Below, one piece after another: positions 46,357-57,095 of a stretch of 64,000 nt of DNA; positions within the stretch are counted from its first letter, which is position 1, and every line of letters starts with the position of its first letter. The stretch is from assembly GCF_000218685.1 (NCBI RefSeq), contig NW_006763298.1:1212869-1276868 (forward strand), written 5' to 3'. This DNA is from Serpula lacrymans var. lacrymans S7.9 (lineage: Eukaryota; Basidiomycota; Agaricomycetes; Boletales; Serpulaceae). The position numbers and the translations under genes are program-made. The notes beneath the pieces were generated by a model, which saw only the letters and a program-made list of their open reading frames with translations, had not been told where the DNA came from and searched no databases.

Positions 46357-48189
46357 CTATAACGGAAAAACGCACCTTTGCTCTTGACATACAAAAACCT
46401 CAGGAGCTCCTTCCCAGTCCTCGAGAACATATTTCGTGGCATTTCCTTCTGCGCCATCATCGTCCCCAGTCCCAAACAAGTCCAGAGCTAGTTGAGTATG
46501 ACTGACACCCGCGTACGTTGTCACGCAACGAGGGTTGATCAGTATACGCGCTGGCTCGTAGACAGAGTTGGGGATGGATAGTCGACCAACGGGGAGATCT
46601 TCGAAGTGTAAATCTTCGTCTGGCATTGCATCGTAGTCAGATCCGGCATTGGCGTCCGGATCTACGGGAGGTGGTTGACGACGGACGATACTTGGAGTGT
46701 CCTTCGAGGCATCCTGTTTCGGGGCATCCTGCTTCGGACTATTCTGTTTCGGTGCATTCTTCTTCTTCTGCCGAGAACTCTCGTCGCTAACCTCATCATC
46801 CTTTACTCCTTCCAGAGCTTTGCTTATCCACAGATCCCTGCAGAACCAAGCCTGGGTACTGTCTAGACAAGACGCGTCGGAAGGTCTTGGCGGCTGGGGG
46901 TCAGAAGAAGATACATTGTGGTAGTCTTCTCCATAGCGGTATTGGATACCCTTGTAATAGGATTGTGCAGGGTCTACGATATGGGTACCGGCCTCACAGC
47001 AGAATACCTGGAAAGGCAAGTGATCTATGTAGCGCGCAGCTCCAACCTCATCTCGTGGGGGAACAGCATCTGGTTTAGAGGACGACCTTGACTGTCTGAA
47101 CTGGTCTCCGTGAATGTCGCGTGTACGCCACCTGGTAATGGAGCCGAATAAAGATCAGATATGCGTTGATATTACACAAGTATACGTTGTCGTACCGGTC
47201 AGAAAAAATAAAGAATCCATTGAACTCGGCCCAATCCATTCCACATACCATTGCAGCTTCGTTGGCAATGCTTACTTTGATTGTTTCCAGGATATCGTTT
47301 GGGCACGTAAAACCCTTGAGCCAAATGACTCGGTGAAATTTGATATTACGTTTGTGATATAGTTCTCCCAAGGGTTCCAAAGCAAGATTTCTCATGTACG
47401 CCTCTTCAGAGGGATAGTATGCAGCGGTGGGGTCTTCGGTCATTCCTGGAACTCTTCGAATTCTGAACGGGACGCCCAAAAGGGTCAAAACGGCTTCGCA
47501 AAGGTCTGTAAGTGTGGAAGTTGAATCTGTTGAGTCATAATCAAGCATCGACACGAAGAGGTTGGATGTTCCCAAACGTTTCGCCAATTGGACAATGACG
47601 GCAAGCTGATCGACAAGAAAATGGTCGGCTGAATGTATGGCGATAGCAATGTAGAACAAGTGATCTTCTCTGGCAAGGTCATCGTAGGCGTCTTCATCCT
47701 GGTTCTTATTCTGTCCGAAAGGGCGGGCTAGTGTAGGACAATATGCGGCTACCCAACCGTTTAAAGAGAGAAGGTGTTCAATGGAAGTTAAAACGCTCTG
47801 TACGTCCATATGCGTAGTCTCCTTTCCTTTGATACTGTAAACGCCGTTGCAAAATGATGAACATGGAGCGAACAGACGGCAAGCAATTGTACTCACTATG
47901 GTTTTTGAAAGCGCTGCCAGTAATCTGCCACCCCATTCGAAATAAAGTCTTCAAATATATCAGGCCTCTCGTCCCGGCCCATTCGCGACTGTAGGTTTTT
48001 GTGTTTCTGTACATTCAAGGTCTTATCTGACCCAGTTACCCTTTCAAAAACATTATATTCTTGAATTTCAAGAAATGTCGACGGCGTTGGATTCCATGAT
48101 GAGGGATAGAAAAGGAGGCGAACAAAGAAGACAAGACTTAAAGCAAAGAATATTCTCGTCAACGTGTGCCGTCGCAGAGACCAGGCCAT
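46357..48189 (-). CDS. CAP59/CMT1-family alpha-1,3-mannosyltransferase
   Basis: Golgi type II membrane glycosyltransferase related to cryptococcal capsule proteins Cap59 and Cmt1; a cell-wall or glycan role is inferred. The start MAWSLRRHTLTRIFFALSLV (ATG at 48189) gives a short cytosolic end plus one TM helix. An alternative ATG lies at 48234. The luminal domain has FEDFISNGVADYWQRFQKP, VLTSIEHLLSLNGWVAAYCP, EDHLFYIAIAIHSADHFLVD, TSNLFVSMLDYDSTDSTSTL, FHRVIWLKGFTCPNDILETI and NEAAMVCGMDWAEFNGFFIF. It continues with DHLPFQVFCCEAGTHIVDPA, DSTQAWFCRDLWIS, INPRCVTTYAGVSHTQLALD and WEGAPEVFVCQEQR. A disordered Lys/Gln/Pro repeat (NAPKQ, SPKQ, DAPKQ, DASKD) is inserted. It ends CVFPL at 46357, or a last intron may add an exon ending at 46260. 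Length is near 540 residues. Confidence 0.87.
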
Positions 48190-48297
48190 GACGGATGTCA
48201 GAATCCGAAGTTCTAAGGCACCTGTCACGGTCATATGGGTTTTTCGTTGGCCTGCCCTGACACACCCTATAGTCTTTTGTGGCACATCTGATTCCAA

Positions 48298-48380
48298 CCG
48301 ACTTTAGCTCAGTTGGAAGAGCGCGAGACTGTAATTGGTTGAATATCTTGAGGTCGCCTGTTCGAGCCAGGCAAGTCGGA
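48298..48380 (+). tRNA. tRNA-Tyr (anticodon GTA) with intron
   Basis: Cloverleaf by eye: acceptor CCGACTT pairs with AAGTCGG, with discriminator A at 48380. The D arm is GCTC/GAGC, the anticodon stem CGAGA pairs with TCTTG, the anticodon GTA is at 48331-48333, and the T arm is GCCTG/CAGGC with TTCGAGC. A 10-nt intron (about 48335-48344) follows position 37, as is usual for tRNA-Tyr. A-box and B-box (GTTCGAGCC) are intact. Confidence 0.95.
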
Positions 48381-48506
48381 TATATTTTTGCACATTGTGT
48401 TTAAGCGCTTACGCTTACACATTACGGCACGGCTACATCGAAGGCTATAACGACGCCGAAATTCTTTTCAAGCGAGTTCTTGGACAAGGTCGTCACTGCA
48501 TATTGA

Positions 48507-51453
48507 ATGTCGGTATCACTTTTGCGACACCATATTCTTTTTAAATCTTTATGTACTGCATGCCTGCATCCCCATCCTTATCGTCGGTATGCTTCCCAAG
48601 GTGCTCTTGCTCTCGCGTCTTCTACCCCCGAACCTACGAAAGAAACGCGGCTGGAGGGTTCAAGTACGGCTGTCAATGACCATGGAGAAATGGGCCAACC
48701 GTCGAACGTTCCTTCGCAAGTAGACGGAATGAAGCCTGTAAAGCCAAGTGGGGACAGCGCTGCTCGCAGAAATCCGTTAGAACCAACTCGTGTGGACAAG
48801 TACCTGGCTTCTATCCGTGCTGCAGGACTGGAACCAACCTTGGACGACATTGAACGATGCAAGCCTGCGAGGCGCGCTCGTCCCCATTCTCCCCAATACG
48901 CTGATGACTATCACAATCTCGTTGATTCCCTATGTCGATCCTTCAGCAAGGACCAACTGCGTCAATTTACATTGCTCTATAAACTGGATCCCATTTGGAC
49001 AAGGTCCAAACGTCGGAAAGTCGAATATGCCGAGTCCATCATAGAAAAACAGTGGGGTTGGCCATCGCTCAAGGAAATTGAAAGGCAGAGGAGAGACAGA
49101 ACAGAAGTGACAGAAAAATGTTCGTCTTGTTTCGCAGACATTTGAATCAAAATCTCACCTATCATTTTAGCTTTCCACGTAAATCCAAGTCAGCTATTTT
49201 TGATATTGGGGCAGGGTAAGTCCATAGTTTGGTTATAGTCGATGTTTTCAACAACCCTGTTTGCAGATGGAGCCGATCTATTACAGTTATCTATGCAGTA
49301 TAATGTGCACATTTCACTTACTTCTGATCCCCTGGCGCTCAGAGTGGAAGGTTTGAGAGGATCTCTGAAGCAACTGTCTGAGCATATCAGTCTGCTGAAA
49401 AAGGTGGGTAAATGAACTCAAGGTAGCGCTTATCTTAATTATATGGGGATGCAGGACATTGTGGAAGAAGTTGTCGAGTTGCCCGTCAAACGTCCCATTC
49501 GACATGATTTACTTCAGCGGATATCCCGTTTAGCCAATGCTTACGTCGAGAACATTGGATTTAAAGGAAAAGTACGTGGAAAGAACTCTCCCTATTATAT
49601 ATGTGTTTGACTTCTTCTCAGATTCGAATTTGTGCCAAAGAACACAGTAGTTTGACCACTGCTAAACGGCTGGCTACCCGCGCTTCCAGTGAAGTAAGTA
49701 TCTATCCCTTGGTAGACTTTTAGGGTGATGGACGATTCGTTCTTGTTAGGTAGATGACTTCAAGTCCCCACCACTGCTATCCTATACTCCTCCAGTAGTC
49801 AACCGTCAACCGTCTGTTCCTGTCACGGCGTCCCAACAGACATACTCTGTTTATCCGTTTTTGTCCCCACGTTCCGTACCCTGGACGATGAACTCGGGCG
49901 GAACATTCAGAATCCGTCGCGTGGGTGAATGGCTCGGCATCGATGCCACAGAGGATGTTCAGAAAACTGGTGGTCTAGCCGGAGGCAAAGGTAGCTTCTT
50001 GACCAAGTCTGGGTATGTCCGGTTTTGAAATTGGTATCCTTACATTTAAAAACCTGATTTCGACTTAGTCAGCCCTGCGAACTTGTGGAGGCTCTTAGGC
50101 GCAATGCTTCTGAAGAAAAACAAGGCTACAGTCGGGTGTTTACGGCCTCGTGAGTTCTCCTCTACTTACATGCAATTCAATTAACTTACAGTGACTTAGA
50201 CTTGGACATATGTTAATCACAGCTCCTACACCAGCTCAGCGATCAAGTATTATTCCTCCATTGAAAGGCTACTTTGCTCTCCCAAATATTCTCAAGTGGC
50301 TAGAAAGCGGCACTAATAAGATAGAATTTGTTCCAAGGTCAGAGGTTTCGCGTTCTTCTGTCAGCATATATTGACTGTTAAATCTCCAGCTTACCGGCTC
50401 CATTGCTGAAATCTCAGCCCGCCGAACAGAAAATACTCCATCGTCTGCTGTACAAAAAGCTTCCCTCACTCGAAGATCCTGTTAAGGTCGATAGCCCCCA
50501 GTCAAGCGAGCTTGCATCTCAGGGTGTGATTAAATTCGAAATGGAAATCATGCGTCCAACCAACAAGGCAGATCCCGAAATGATGATGGAAGACTCCGTT
50601 GATACTTCCATTGACTCTGAGTTGACTGGCAACGCGGAACAATTTACCAACGATTACCTCGGGGACGACAGTCAGAATTTAGAGAATCATCCTTCTAGTA
50701 TTGTCTCTGAGCTACAAGAAAATATCGACGAGTTCTCTGACACAGATTCGGACTTGCCCGTAGAAGTTCAATGCATTCAGGGCGAAGAAACTACTGTGGA
50801 CCTTTTGATGCCTGACCGGTAAGACCCCTGAGACAAATAGTTGAAGCTTCTGAACAGCAGTTTGTAGCCCCATGGACGTACGGTTCTCCGTCTTCAACTG
50901 CAGGAAGATCGCACAGGAACATCAACCAGAAGATTTGAGAAAATACGCCTCTAATCTGCATTCGTTGTATGTTACCTCACCTTTCATATCTTCGTAAGGC
51001 TTTAGCATTTACTTTTTTATTTTGTGTAGCTTAAATGCCGCGGAACCAGACGTATCTCAGCCTCGTCCACCCCTAACAGTATGCCATGATGGTGATGTTT
51101 ATCTTCTTCAATCCAGTCATAGTATCCGTCAAGGCTTCGAGTCCCTGCCGACGTCTTTCCAAGCTGACAGGCCTGGTAATGAAGTTCCTTTAGAAGCCGA
51201 ACCAGCACCTGTTATCAGTGAAAGTGTTTTGGACCTGGAGAGTAATCAAAAATTGTCCATATGTCAGGTAAAAAAGTCGCGATCAGTCCCACTTTATTCT
51301 GTTACTCATTTTCTTATTTAGGTCACTTGTGATAATCATACAGACGAGCAATCCTGGAGCCAGTTCCTGAAGGGCTGCGATGTGCTCAGTTCAGTTACTT
51401 TTCATTCTCCAAGTGTGGAAACAGAATCCGACGTAGACTATCTTGAGCAGTAG
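48507..51453 (+). CDS. SLS1: SLS1, mitochondrial inner-membrane protein linking transcription and translation
   Basis: In yeast Sls1 is a matrix-facing inner-membrane protein that ties mitochondrial transcripts to translation. The start MSVSLLRHHILFKSLCTACL (ATG at 48507) gives a basic presequence continuing HPYRRYASQGALA. Conserved stretches are DDYHNLVDSLCRSFSKDQLR, QFTLLYKLDPIWTRSKRRKV, IIEKQWGWPSLKEIERQRRD, KPLP-type LKKDIVEEVVELPVKRPIRH, DLLQRISRLANAYVENIGFK, IRICAKEHSSLTTAKRLATR and FLSPRSVPWTMNSGGTFRIR. It continues with RVGEWLGIDATED and ends SDVDYLEQ, with a TAG at 51451-51453. About nine introns are needed. The RNA-binding-like (KH-type) repeats described for the family fit the FHVNPSQLFLILGQ to LKGSLKQL part. 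Length is near 800 residues. It starts 127 bp after the tRNA gene. Confidence 0.85.
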
Positions 51454-51518
51454 AACTGATATATTCGAATAATATACTTTTTAATAGCACGGAGAACAAT
51501 TGAGAACAGACATGAAAT

Positions 51519-54500
51519 CTAGTGTTTGCGCTTTTTATTGGCCTTGTCCTTCCGCTTTTTGGCGCGGACCTGAAAGGATTATGAAAATTGAGAGTTTTCC
51601 AGCATTTCCACAGGAAACATACCTCTTTTTTCATTCTAGAGTCGACCATGGTATAACGGCCTTTCACTCCCTTGGGCCTACCCTTTAATCCTTTGTGAGC
51701 ACCCTTCGCCACTACTACTTTAATCTCCTTCTTTTCCTTCTTCTTCGACATACCCTTCTTCATCAACTTTTCTATCTGTTGAGCTTTTTCTCGTTCAGTC
51801 ATATCTGAGGTTGCATTGACTCCCTCTGCTTTCTTCATTGCTTTTTCCACCCGCTGAGCAGCTTTGAATTTCTTCCTTGCTTTGGCTTCGGCAACCTTCT
51901 TGATGGGACGCGCATCCAGAGCCCGCTGTCTTGCTCGCAAAGCTGCTACAGCTTCTTTGGTAACTGGTATGTTGGGTCTGTAAAATTTGGACTCGTCATC
52001 CAAGAACCACGGAGGTAGGTCGTCTTTAGAGTTTAGTGAATACCGGCTAAAGCCGTCGTTGATGAGCTGCGTTTTTGTCGTTTCTCTATTTACCAGACGG
52101 TGGGCGATTGACACGGCTTCAGGTGTGATCAATCCGTATTCTTCCCAATTATATAGTTAATGCCAAAGGTGAGACTATGTTCATGATTGGACGTACTTTT
52201 GATGTGCTCTGCTTTGACTTCGTCTTCGTTTTCATTGTCGGCATCCCACATTTCAACGGTATCATCAGCATCTTGTGGTACAACGTCGAAGTCATCACCC
52301 TCATCAGACTATGGGACGTCAATACACTTAGTACACTGATGACTTGGGGATGCAAAACTTACCTCATCTTGCCAAGCTTCATCCGCCTCTTCATCTATTG
52401 CACTTGCCATGTCGACGTCATCATCAACCTCGCTCATGTGCTCATCTTCTACATCTTCTACACCTTCCATGTCACCAAAGACATCTTGACTAAACCAAAC
52501 CTCGGCTGCGCGAGTCGTGCGTACTGGCGCTTCACCCTTTTCAAGTCTCGGATGTTTGTTTGGCACGTCTGAATCTGATTTTCGTGTCCGTTTCCCCTTG
52601 GTTTGCGCTGGCTTCTCATCAGCTTCATCATCGCTGCTGTCAGAGGACGAGTCCTCGGACTCTTTCCCTTTCGCCTCTTCCATTTTGTCCCACCCGCCCT
52701 CTTCCCCACTTTCGTCAGAATCGTCGCCTTTACTTTCCTGAAAGCCTCCCCATTCCTCGAGTAAACCTGCCTTCTTCCTTGCCTCTGTGGCTTTAAACTT
52801 TTTGTCTTTTTCGTGCATCTGCTCCTGATATGCATCATACATCCCATCCAGCTCAAGTTCCAAAGCCGCCACCTTTTTGCTCTTCACTTCATCAGAAGAA
52901 AGATCGCCATTGTCGCTCTCATCGTCGCTTTGATACTCTTCCTCTTCGCTCATGTCTGGCATCCCATCCTCAGCAGCTAAATCTATGACTGTGTTTTTCT
53001 TCCGGCGAGGTCTCTGGACTTCATCCAGATCAAACACGTCTTCCTGACCCATACCAAGCGACAAATCGTGTTGTTCCAAACCAATGTCGAGAGGAGCTGT
53101 CATCTGAAGTTGCATACGCTGTATCGTCTTCCTTTTGGCTTCATTAGCTCGCCTTCTGTCTTGTTTAGTACGAGTAGCAGCCTCGGCGTTCAAACGCTCG
53201 AGCTATGGTATTAAATCAGTTACGGGCGTGAGTCCTGTGCAGTACCTGTCACAAACCTCTTCTTCAATTTGTTGATCCACATCAACTTCTTCAGTGGTCT
53301 CAGCGGCTTCTGTTATATCTTCTGTGTCCTTAGTTTTAAGGTCCATTCCGGTCTTTATAAAGCAGTTAGCGCCATTTCTCTATCAGCAGTATGTGTAACT
53401 CGATAACATTACCTCTTCTCGGAGTGCAATACGCCATCTAATCAGAGCCTTGAAGTCACCTTTTCCAAGTACTTTTAAATCATCGCAATTGGCCTTGATA
53501 TCACCAGTAGTTATGTCCAACTTGAGCCACCTTTTACGACGCATATAACGCTGAAGTATCATGACAGAAAATAATGACGCACTGTTTTTCTTCATCCGTC
53601 TCAAAAGCAATTTTGTTAATAGTACCGAGGACGCCTATAGGATTAGTGCCCTTAACGAATTCGCTTGCGGTCATCTTTTTGAATAATGTGTAGTCGCCGT
53701 CATCGTACCCATCTCGCTTTCTTCGCTTCTTCTCCGGTTGGAAGACGTTGGCCTGAGCATTATTAGCAGATGTCCCCATATCGACCGGTGCTGACGCGGA
53801 CAGGTCTTTGAAGACATGTTTTGGATCAAGGAACTTGGGGTCGATATGTTTTGGTGCCAGGAAATCACGACAGACGACGAAAATTTCGGCAGAAACGTTC
53901 CTAGAATCCATCAGTATATGGTAGTCAAAGAGTACTGCTGAGGTATAAACCTCACCTAGATGAAGGAGGCTTTGTAGCCTCCACTTTTCCAAAAAGTTGA
54001 TTGAAAACCCAGATAAGATTGTTATAATCCACACTACGGAACACCTTTGTCACAAATGTCCCACCCTTGACGAGAAATTCTACCGCGAGTTTCAGACTCA
54101 TGAGCACCAGCTCTGACTGACTGTAAGCGTCCTGAATCCAAGCAGTTCCAACATTCGGTGCTCCATCGTGCAAAACAACATCAGCCTTCCAGTCTTTTAC
54201 TTCGCTTCTAATAAGATTCCGGCACTGTGGTGTTGTAATGTCTGATGCAAAAGTAACTACGCGTGGGATAGGCTTGATGGCCACCAAATCAACGCCTAGA
54301 AGGGCATCAGCAGAGGACGGTAAAGAAAATGTTGAGATAATACCGATTATGACACTGTTTGCTGGCATATATTTGCTTGCGACTTGAAGCCAACCACCAG
54401 GAGCGGCACAGAGATCTATGCAGCATCGTGCAGACTCGAGGAACGAATATTTCTTGTTGAGTTGGATTAACTTGAATGCAGAACGAGCACGATAACCTTG

Positions 54501-54629
54501 CTCTCTGGGAAAAAAGTGGTGGTGTCGGTATCAATCAAGTTTTGTCATTATAAGTGGACCTGGACTTACTTTGCAAGCTTGTAATACTTATCAAGCCGAC
54601 CTTTGCCTGTTTTCTTCTGTGCTTTACCC
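51519..54629 (-). CDS. SPB1: SPB1, 27S pre-rRNA 2'-O-methyltransferase (FtsJ + Spb1 C-terminal domain)
   Basis: Nucleolar AdoMet-dependent methyltransferase of the large-subunit A-loop. The start [20 protein letters not shown] (ATG at 54629) leads into the FtsJ domain. It has [20 protein letters not shown] (first catalytic K), [60 protein letters not shown] (catalytic D) and [15 protein letters not shown] (catalytic K). Next come [40 protein letters not shown], and an acidic/basic linker ([20 protein letters not shown]). The Spb1 C-terminal domain includes [40 protein letters not shown] and [20 protein letters not shown], with a basic tail ending KANKKRKH (TAG at 51519-51521). Its 3' end lies only 65 bp from the SLS1 stop, so the transcripts converge and probably overlap. 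Length is about 920 residues. Confidence 0.94.
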
Positions 54630-55230
54630 ATCGGATCGCAGATGTAGTCTCGGTGACAAAAGTGTACTCCTCATGAAGAGACATCCTACCTCACGTGATG
54701 TGATGTCCTGTGACAGCTTAATAGTTAAGTCACAGCAGGGGGCACAGTACACTATGGCTTATAAGCAGATAATATTGACCTTAAAAACTACACTGCAACA
54801 AATCTATATAGTACACAGCGTATAAGCAGATAATATCGAACTTGAGCCTTTCCCCACCTAAGCACAGCCCAGACCTCCAATAATCCATATATATGCTGGG
54901 CTCAAATAAGCCACTGTATAGTTTTGACCATATGTTTATTGCAGTGTTGGTTTTGCCATGGACCAGACTTAATTTTGCAACAGTGTCATTTCCATGCTAC
55001 AGGCCAGAAATCCCAAAACACCAGGACCCCTAAGTCCAAACTCCTGGGTTTCCTGGAATTGTGTTCCTTGTACTCTCACATCACAGTGAGGAAACTTTCA
55101 ACCCCCATGTTAAGCATAGGAAATTGCATACAAGAACTTAAAAAAATTGATTTGACATTTCAGCCCCTGTAAACTTGATATATTGAGATAAGGGTAGGTA
55201 AGTAACTGCCATTTTGTGAGAGTGCAAAAT
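54630..55230. other. 600 bp upstream of SPB1, transition into repeat-rich DNA
   Basis: No gene is seen. A 16-bp direct repeat TATAAGCAGATAATAT occurs near 54762 and 54821. An imperfect palindrome (CTGTGACAG ... GTCACAG) sits at about 54708-54735. From here on A/T content and repeats rise sharply. Confidence 0.5.
55226..55230. repeat. Target-site duplication AAAAT, left of solo LTR
   Basis: AAAAT directly precedes the LTR start and recurs at 55566-55570 directly after its end. Confidence 0.85.
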
Positions 55231-55565
55231 TATAATGCAACCACTATAACTGAACTAACAGAGTGGCAATGTCGAATCTTTAGCAAGTAGTTGAACAAGG
55301 TATATTGAGAGTAAATCAAAAGCTGGGGTATGTACAGTGTTGAGTAGCTACTTATATATATGTAGGAATGTGTCAGCCTTGAGGCGCTGACTGAGAAACA
55401 TGAGGGAAAGGCATGGATGCTGAGTAAGTGGTCAGGTGACTTAAGGTGATGTGACGAGATAAGATAAATACTACATATTGATTAGATAAGGTGAAATGAG
55501 TGTCTCGACGTCAGAGTTTGATAGATAAGGAGATTGATCAGGGTTTGGAGTTGGAGATTGTGACA
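55231..55565 (-). mobile_element. Solo LTR of a Ty3/gypsy element related to the downstream chromovirus
   Basis: About 335 bp, colinear with the LTRs at 56788 and 63308. It shares GTGTCAGCCTTGAGGCGCTG, ACTGAGAAACA, GAGATAAGATAAATACTA and the terminal ATTGTGACA. It starts TATAATG and ends TGACA, flanked by AAAAT on both sides. It is clearly more diverged than the other two LTRs are from each other, so it is an older or different subfamily. In coding orientation it begins TGTCAC. Confidence 0.9.
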
Positions 55566-55988
55566 AAAATGTTGCACAAAAATATGGTATTTTGATACAT
55601 ATTTTGATTTAAATTTCAAAGTGTGGAAATTGTCTTCACTATGATGTGTCTGCTATTCTGTAACAACACTAAAGTTGGTATACTCTGGCACACACAACAA
55701 ACAGGCAAGAGAAGATAGTATGAGGGAGTTGGTAGACTCCACTTGGTAGAAAATAGGTTTGTTGTGAGTAAACAACAGGAGGACTTGCTGAGGAGTCTCC
55801 AATCTATTAAGGGGTATTTATGGTATACTAATACATGGCGCTTATACATATATACTATACAGCTGATAAGAGGTGGTGGCTGATGACATTATAGGGTGTA
55901 GCCCTTATGACCAGCTCCATCATATAAGAGAGTTGTGACTAAAATAAAACAAAGCTGTGCAGTATGAAAAGTGAAAGGTACAAATAGA
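55566..55988. other. AT-rich sequence, no gene seen
   Basis: Contains only a short minus-strand open frame (55616-55849) without motifs. It probably belongs to the untranslated or LTR part of the older plus-strand retroelement, but that cannot be shown from here. Confidence 0.4.
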
Positions 55989-56264
55989 GTACACACAGCA
56001 AGCATTAACAACTTTCATCACACTCATAATGGATGAAAAACTCTGAAAGTAGTTAAAATATTTGATTGCATTTTGGATCTACAAAATGATATCTTTTTAT
56101 TGACATATTTCCATTAATACTATATTTTTGTGTGGATATGTAGAGATATGTCAACAAAAATACATTATTCTTGTAGGTCCAAAATGCAATTATACATTTT
56201 AACTACTTTCAGACTTTTTCATTGATTTTGGGTGTGACAAAAGTTGGTTATGCTTGGTGTGTAC
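55989..56264. repeat. Foldback (MITE-like) inverted repeat, arms about 125 bp
   Basis: The left arm (GTACACAC.. AGCAAGCAT.. TCTGAAAGTAGTTAAAAT.. TTGCATTTTGGA.. TTGACATAT) returns on the opposite strand in the right arm, ending GTGTGTAC at about 56264. The arms differ by scattered mismatches and small indels and surround a short loop near 56125. No coding capacity is present. Confidence 0.75.
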
Positions 56265-56516
56265 AAAAATAATGGCAAGTGCTGTGCGGCACAATTGTCC
56301 AAAGTGAGAAAGAGGGTTAGGTGGGGGAATTGGAATTTGGAGGTCTGAAAATTGTGAACTGTAAAACATATTTGTTACAATACATGATTTTTGGACCTTT
56401 AACTTTTATTTCTCCTATTCAACTTTTATTATCTTTTAAACCCTAGATGGCACATTCCTTCATTTTCAAACTACACCCAAGTTAGAATACAGGAATATTA
56501 CCAGTTGGGGCACTAG

Positions 56517-56787
56517 CCAACATGGAAAAATCTTTGGGCAGAGGTTGAAAAATACTTCAAACCCCAAGCTGAGCATGACTGGGCATATCAGCAAATCAGT
56601 TCCTTCAAACAAGAAATTGATAGGACAGATGATTTCATTACCTGGTTCCTGGCCCTCTCTATTCAAGGGGTATTGGAAATGAATATGCGGTGAAGCTGTT
56701 GGAGTACAATGTGGAACCAACCATTGCTCAGCAACTCTACCTACATAATAGGAGAGAGGACAAACTTGCCGATGTGGCTAAGGCAGT
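56517..56787 (+). pseudogene. 5' part of an older retroelement gag, interrupted by the chromovirus
   Basis: The plus-strand reading TWKNLWAEVEKYFKPQAEHD, WAYQQISSFKQEIDRTDDFI and TWFLALSIQG is a retrotransposon gag core. A one-base loss in a G run near 56667 shifts the frame to EYAVKLLEYNVEPTIAQQLY, LHNRREDKLADVAKAV. It is cut at the insertion site and resumes at 63616. The gene was therefore already degraded or became so after insertion. Confidence 0.8.
56783..56787. repeat. Target-site duplication GCAGT, left of chromovirus
   Basis: GCAGT ends directly at the LTR start (56788) and recurs at 63616-63620 after the other LTR. Confidence 0.9.
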
Positions 56788-57095
56788 TATAACGTCTCCA
56801 CTTATGCCGAACTAACGGAGTGAAGGTGTCAAATCTCAGCAGGTAGTTGAACTTGTTTATAGAGAGGAAATTGAAAGCTAAGGTATGTACAATGAAGATT
56901 GACTACTTATATATGTAATGAGGCGTGTCAGCCTTGAGGCGCTGACTGAGAAACACGAGGATAACACATGTGTGATGAGTAATCAGGTGACCTAATGTCA
57001 CGTGATGAGATAAGATAAATACTACGTGCTGATTAGATATGGTGAGATAAGTGTCTCTACATCAGATAAGGATTCAGGAGATTGTGATTGTGACA
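56788..57095 (-). repeat. 3' LTR of the chromovirus
   Basis: 308 bp, starting TATAACGTCTCCACTT and ending GATTGTGACA on the plus strand. It differs from the 5' LTR by roughly ten substitutions, mostly transitions, and no length change. Confidence 0.95.
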
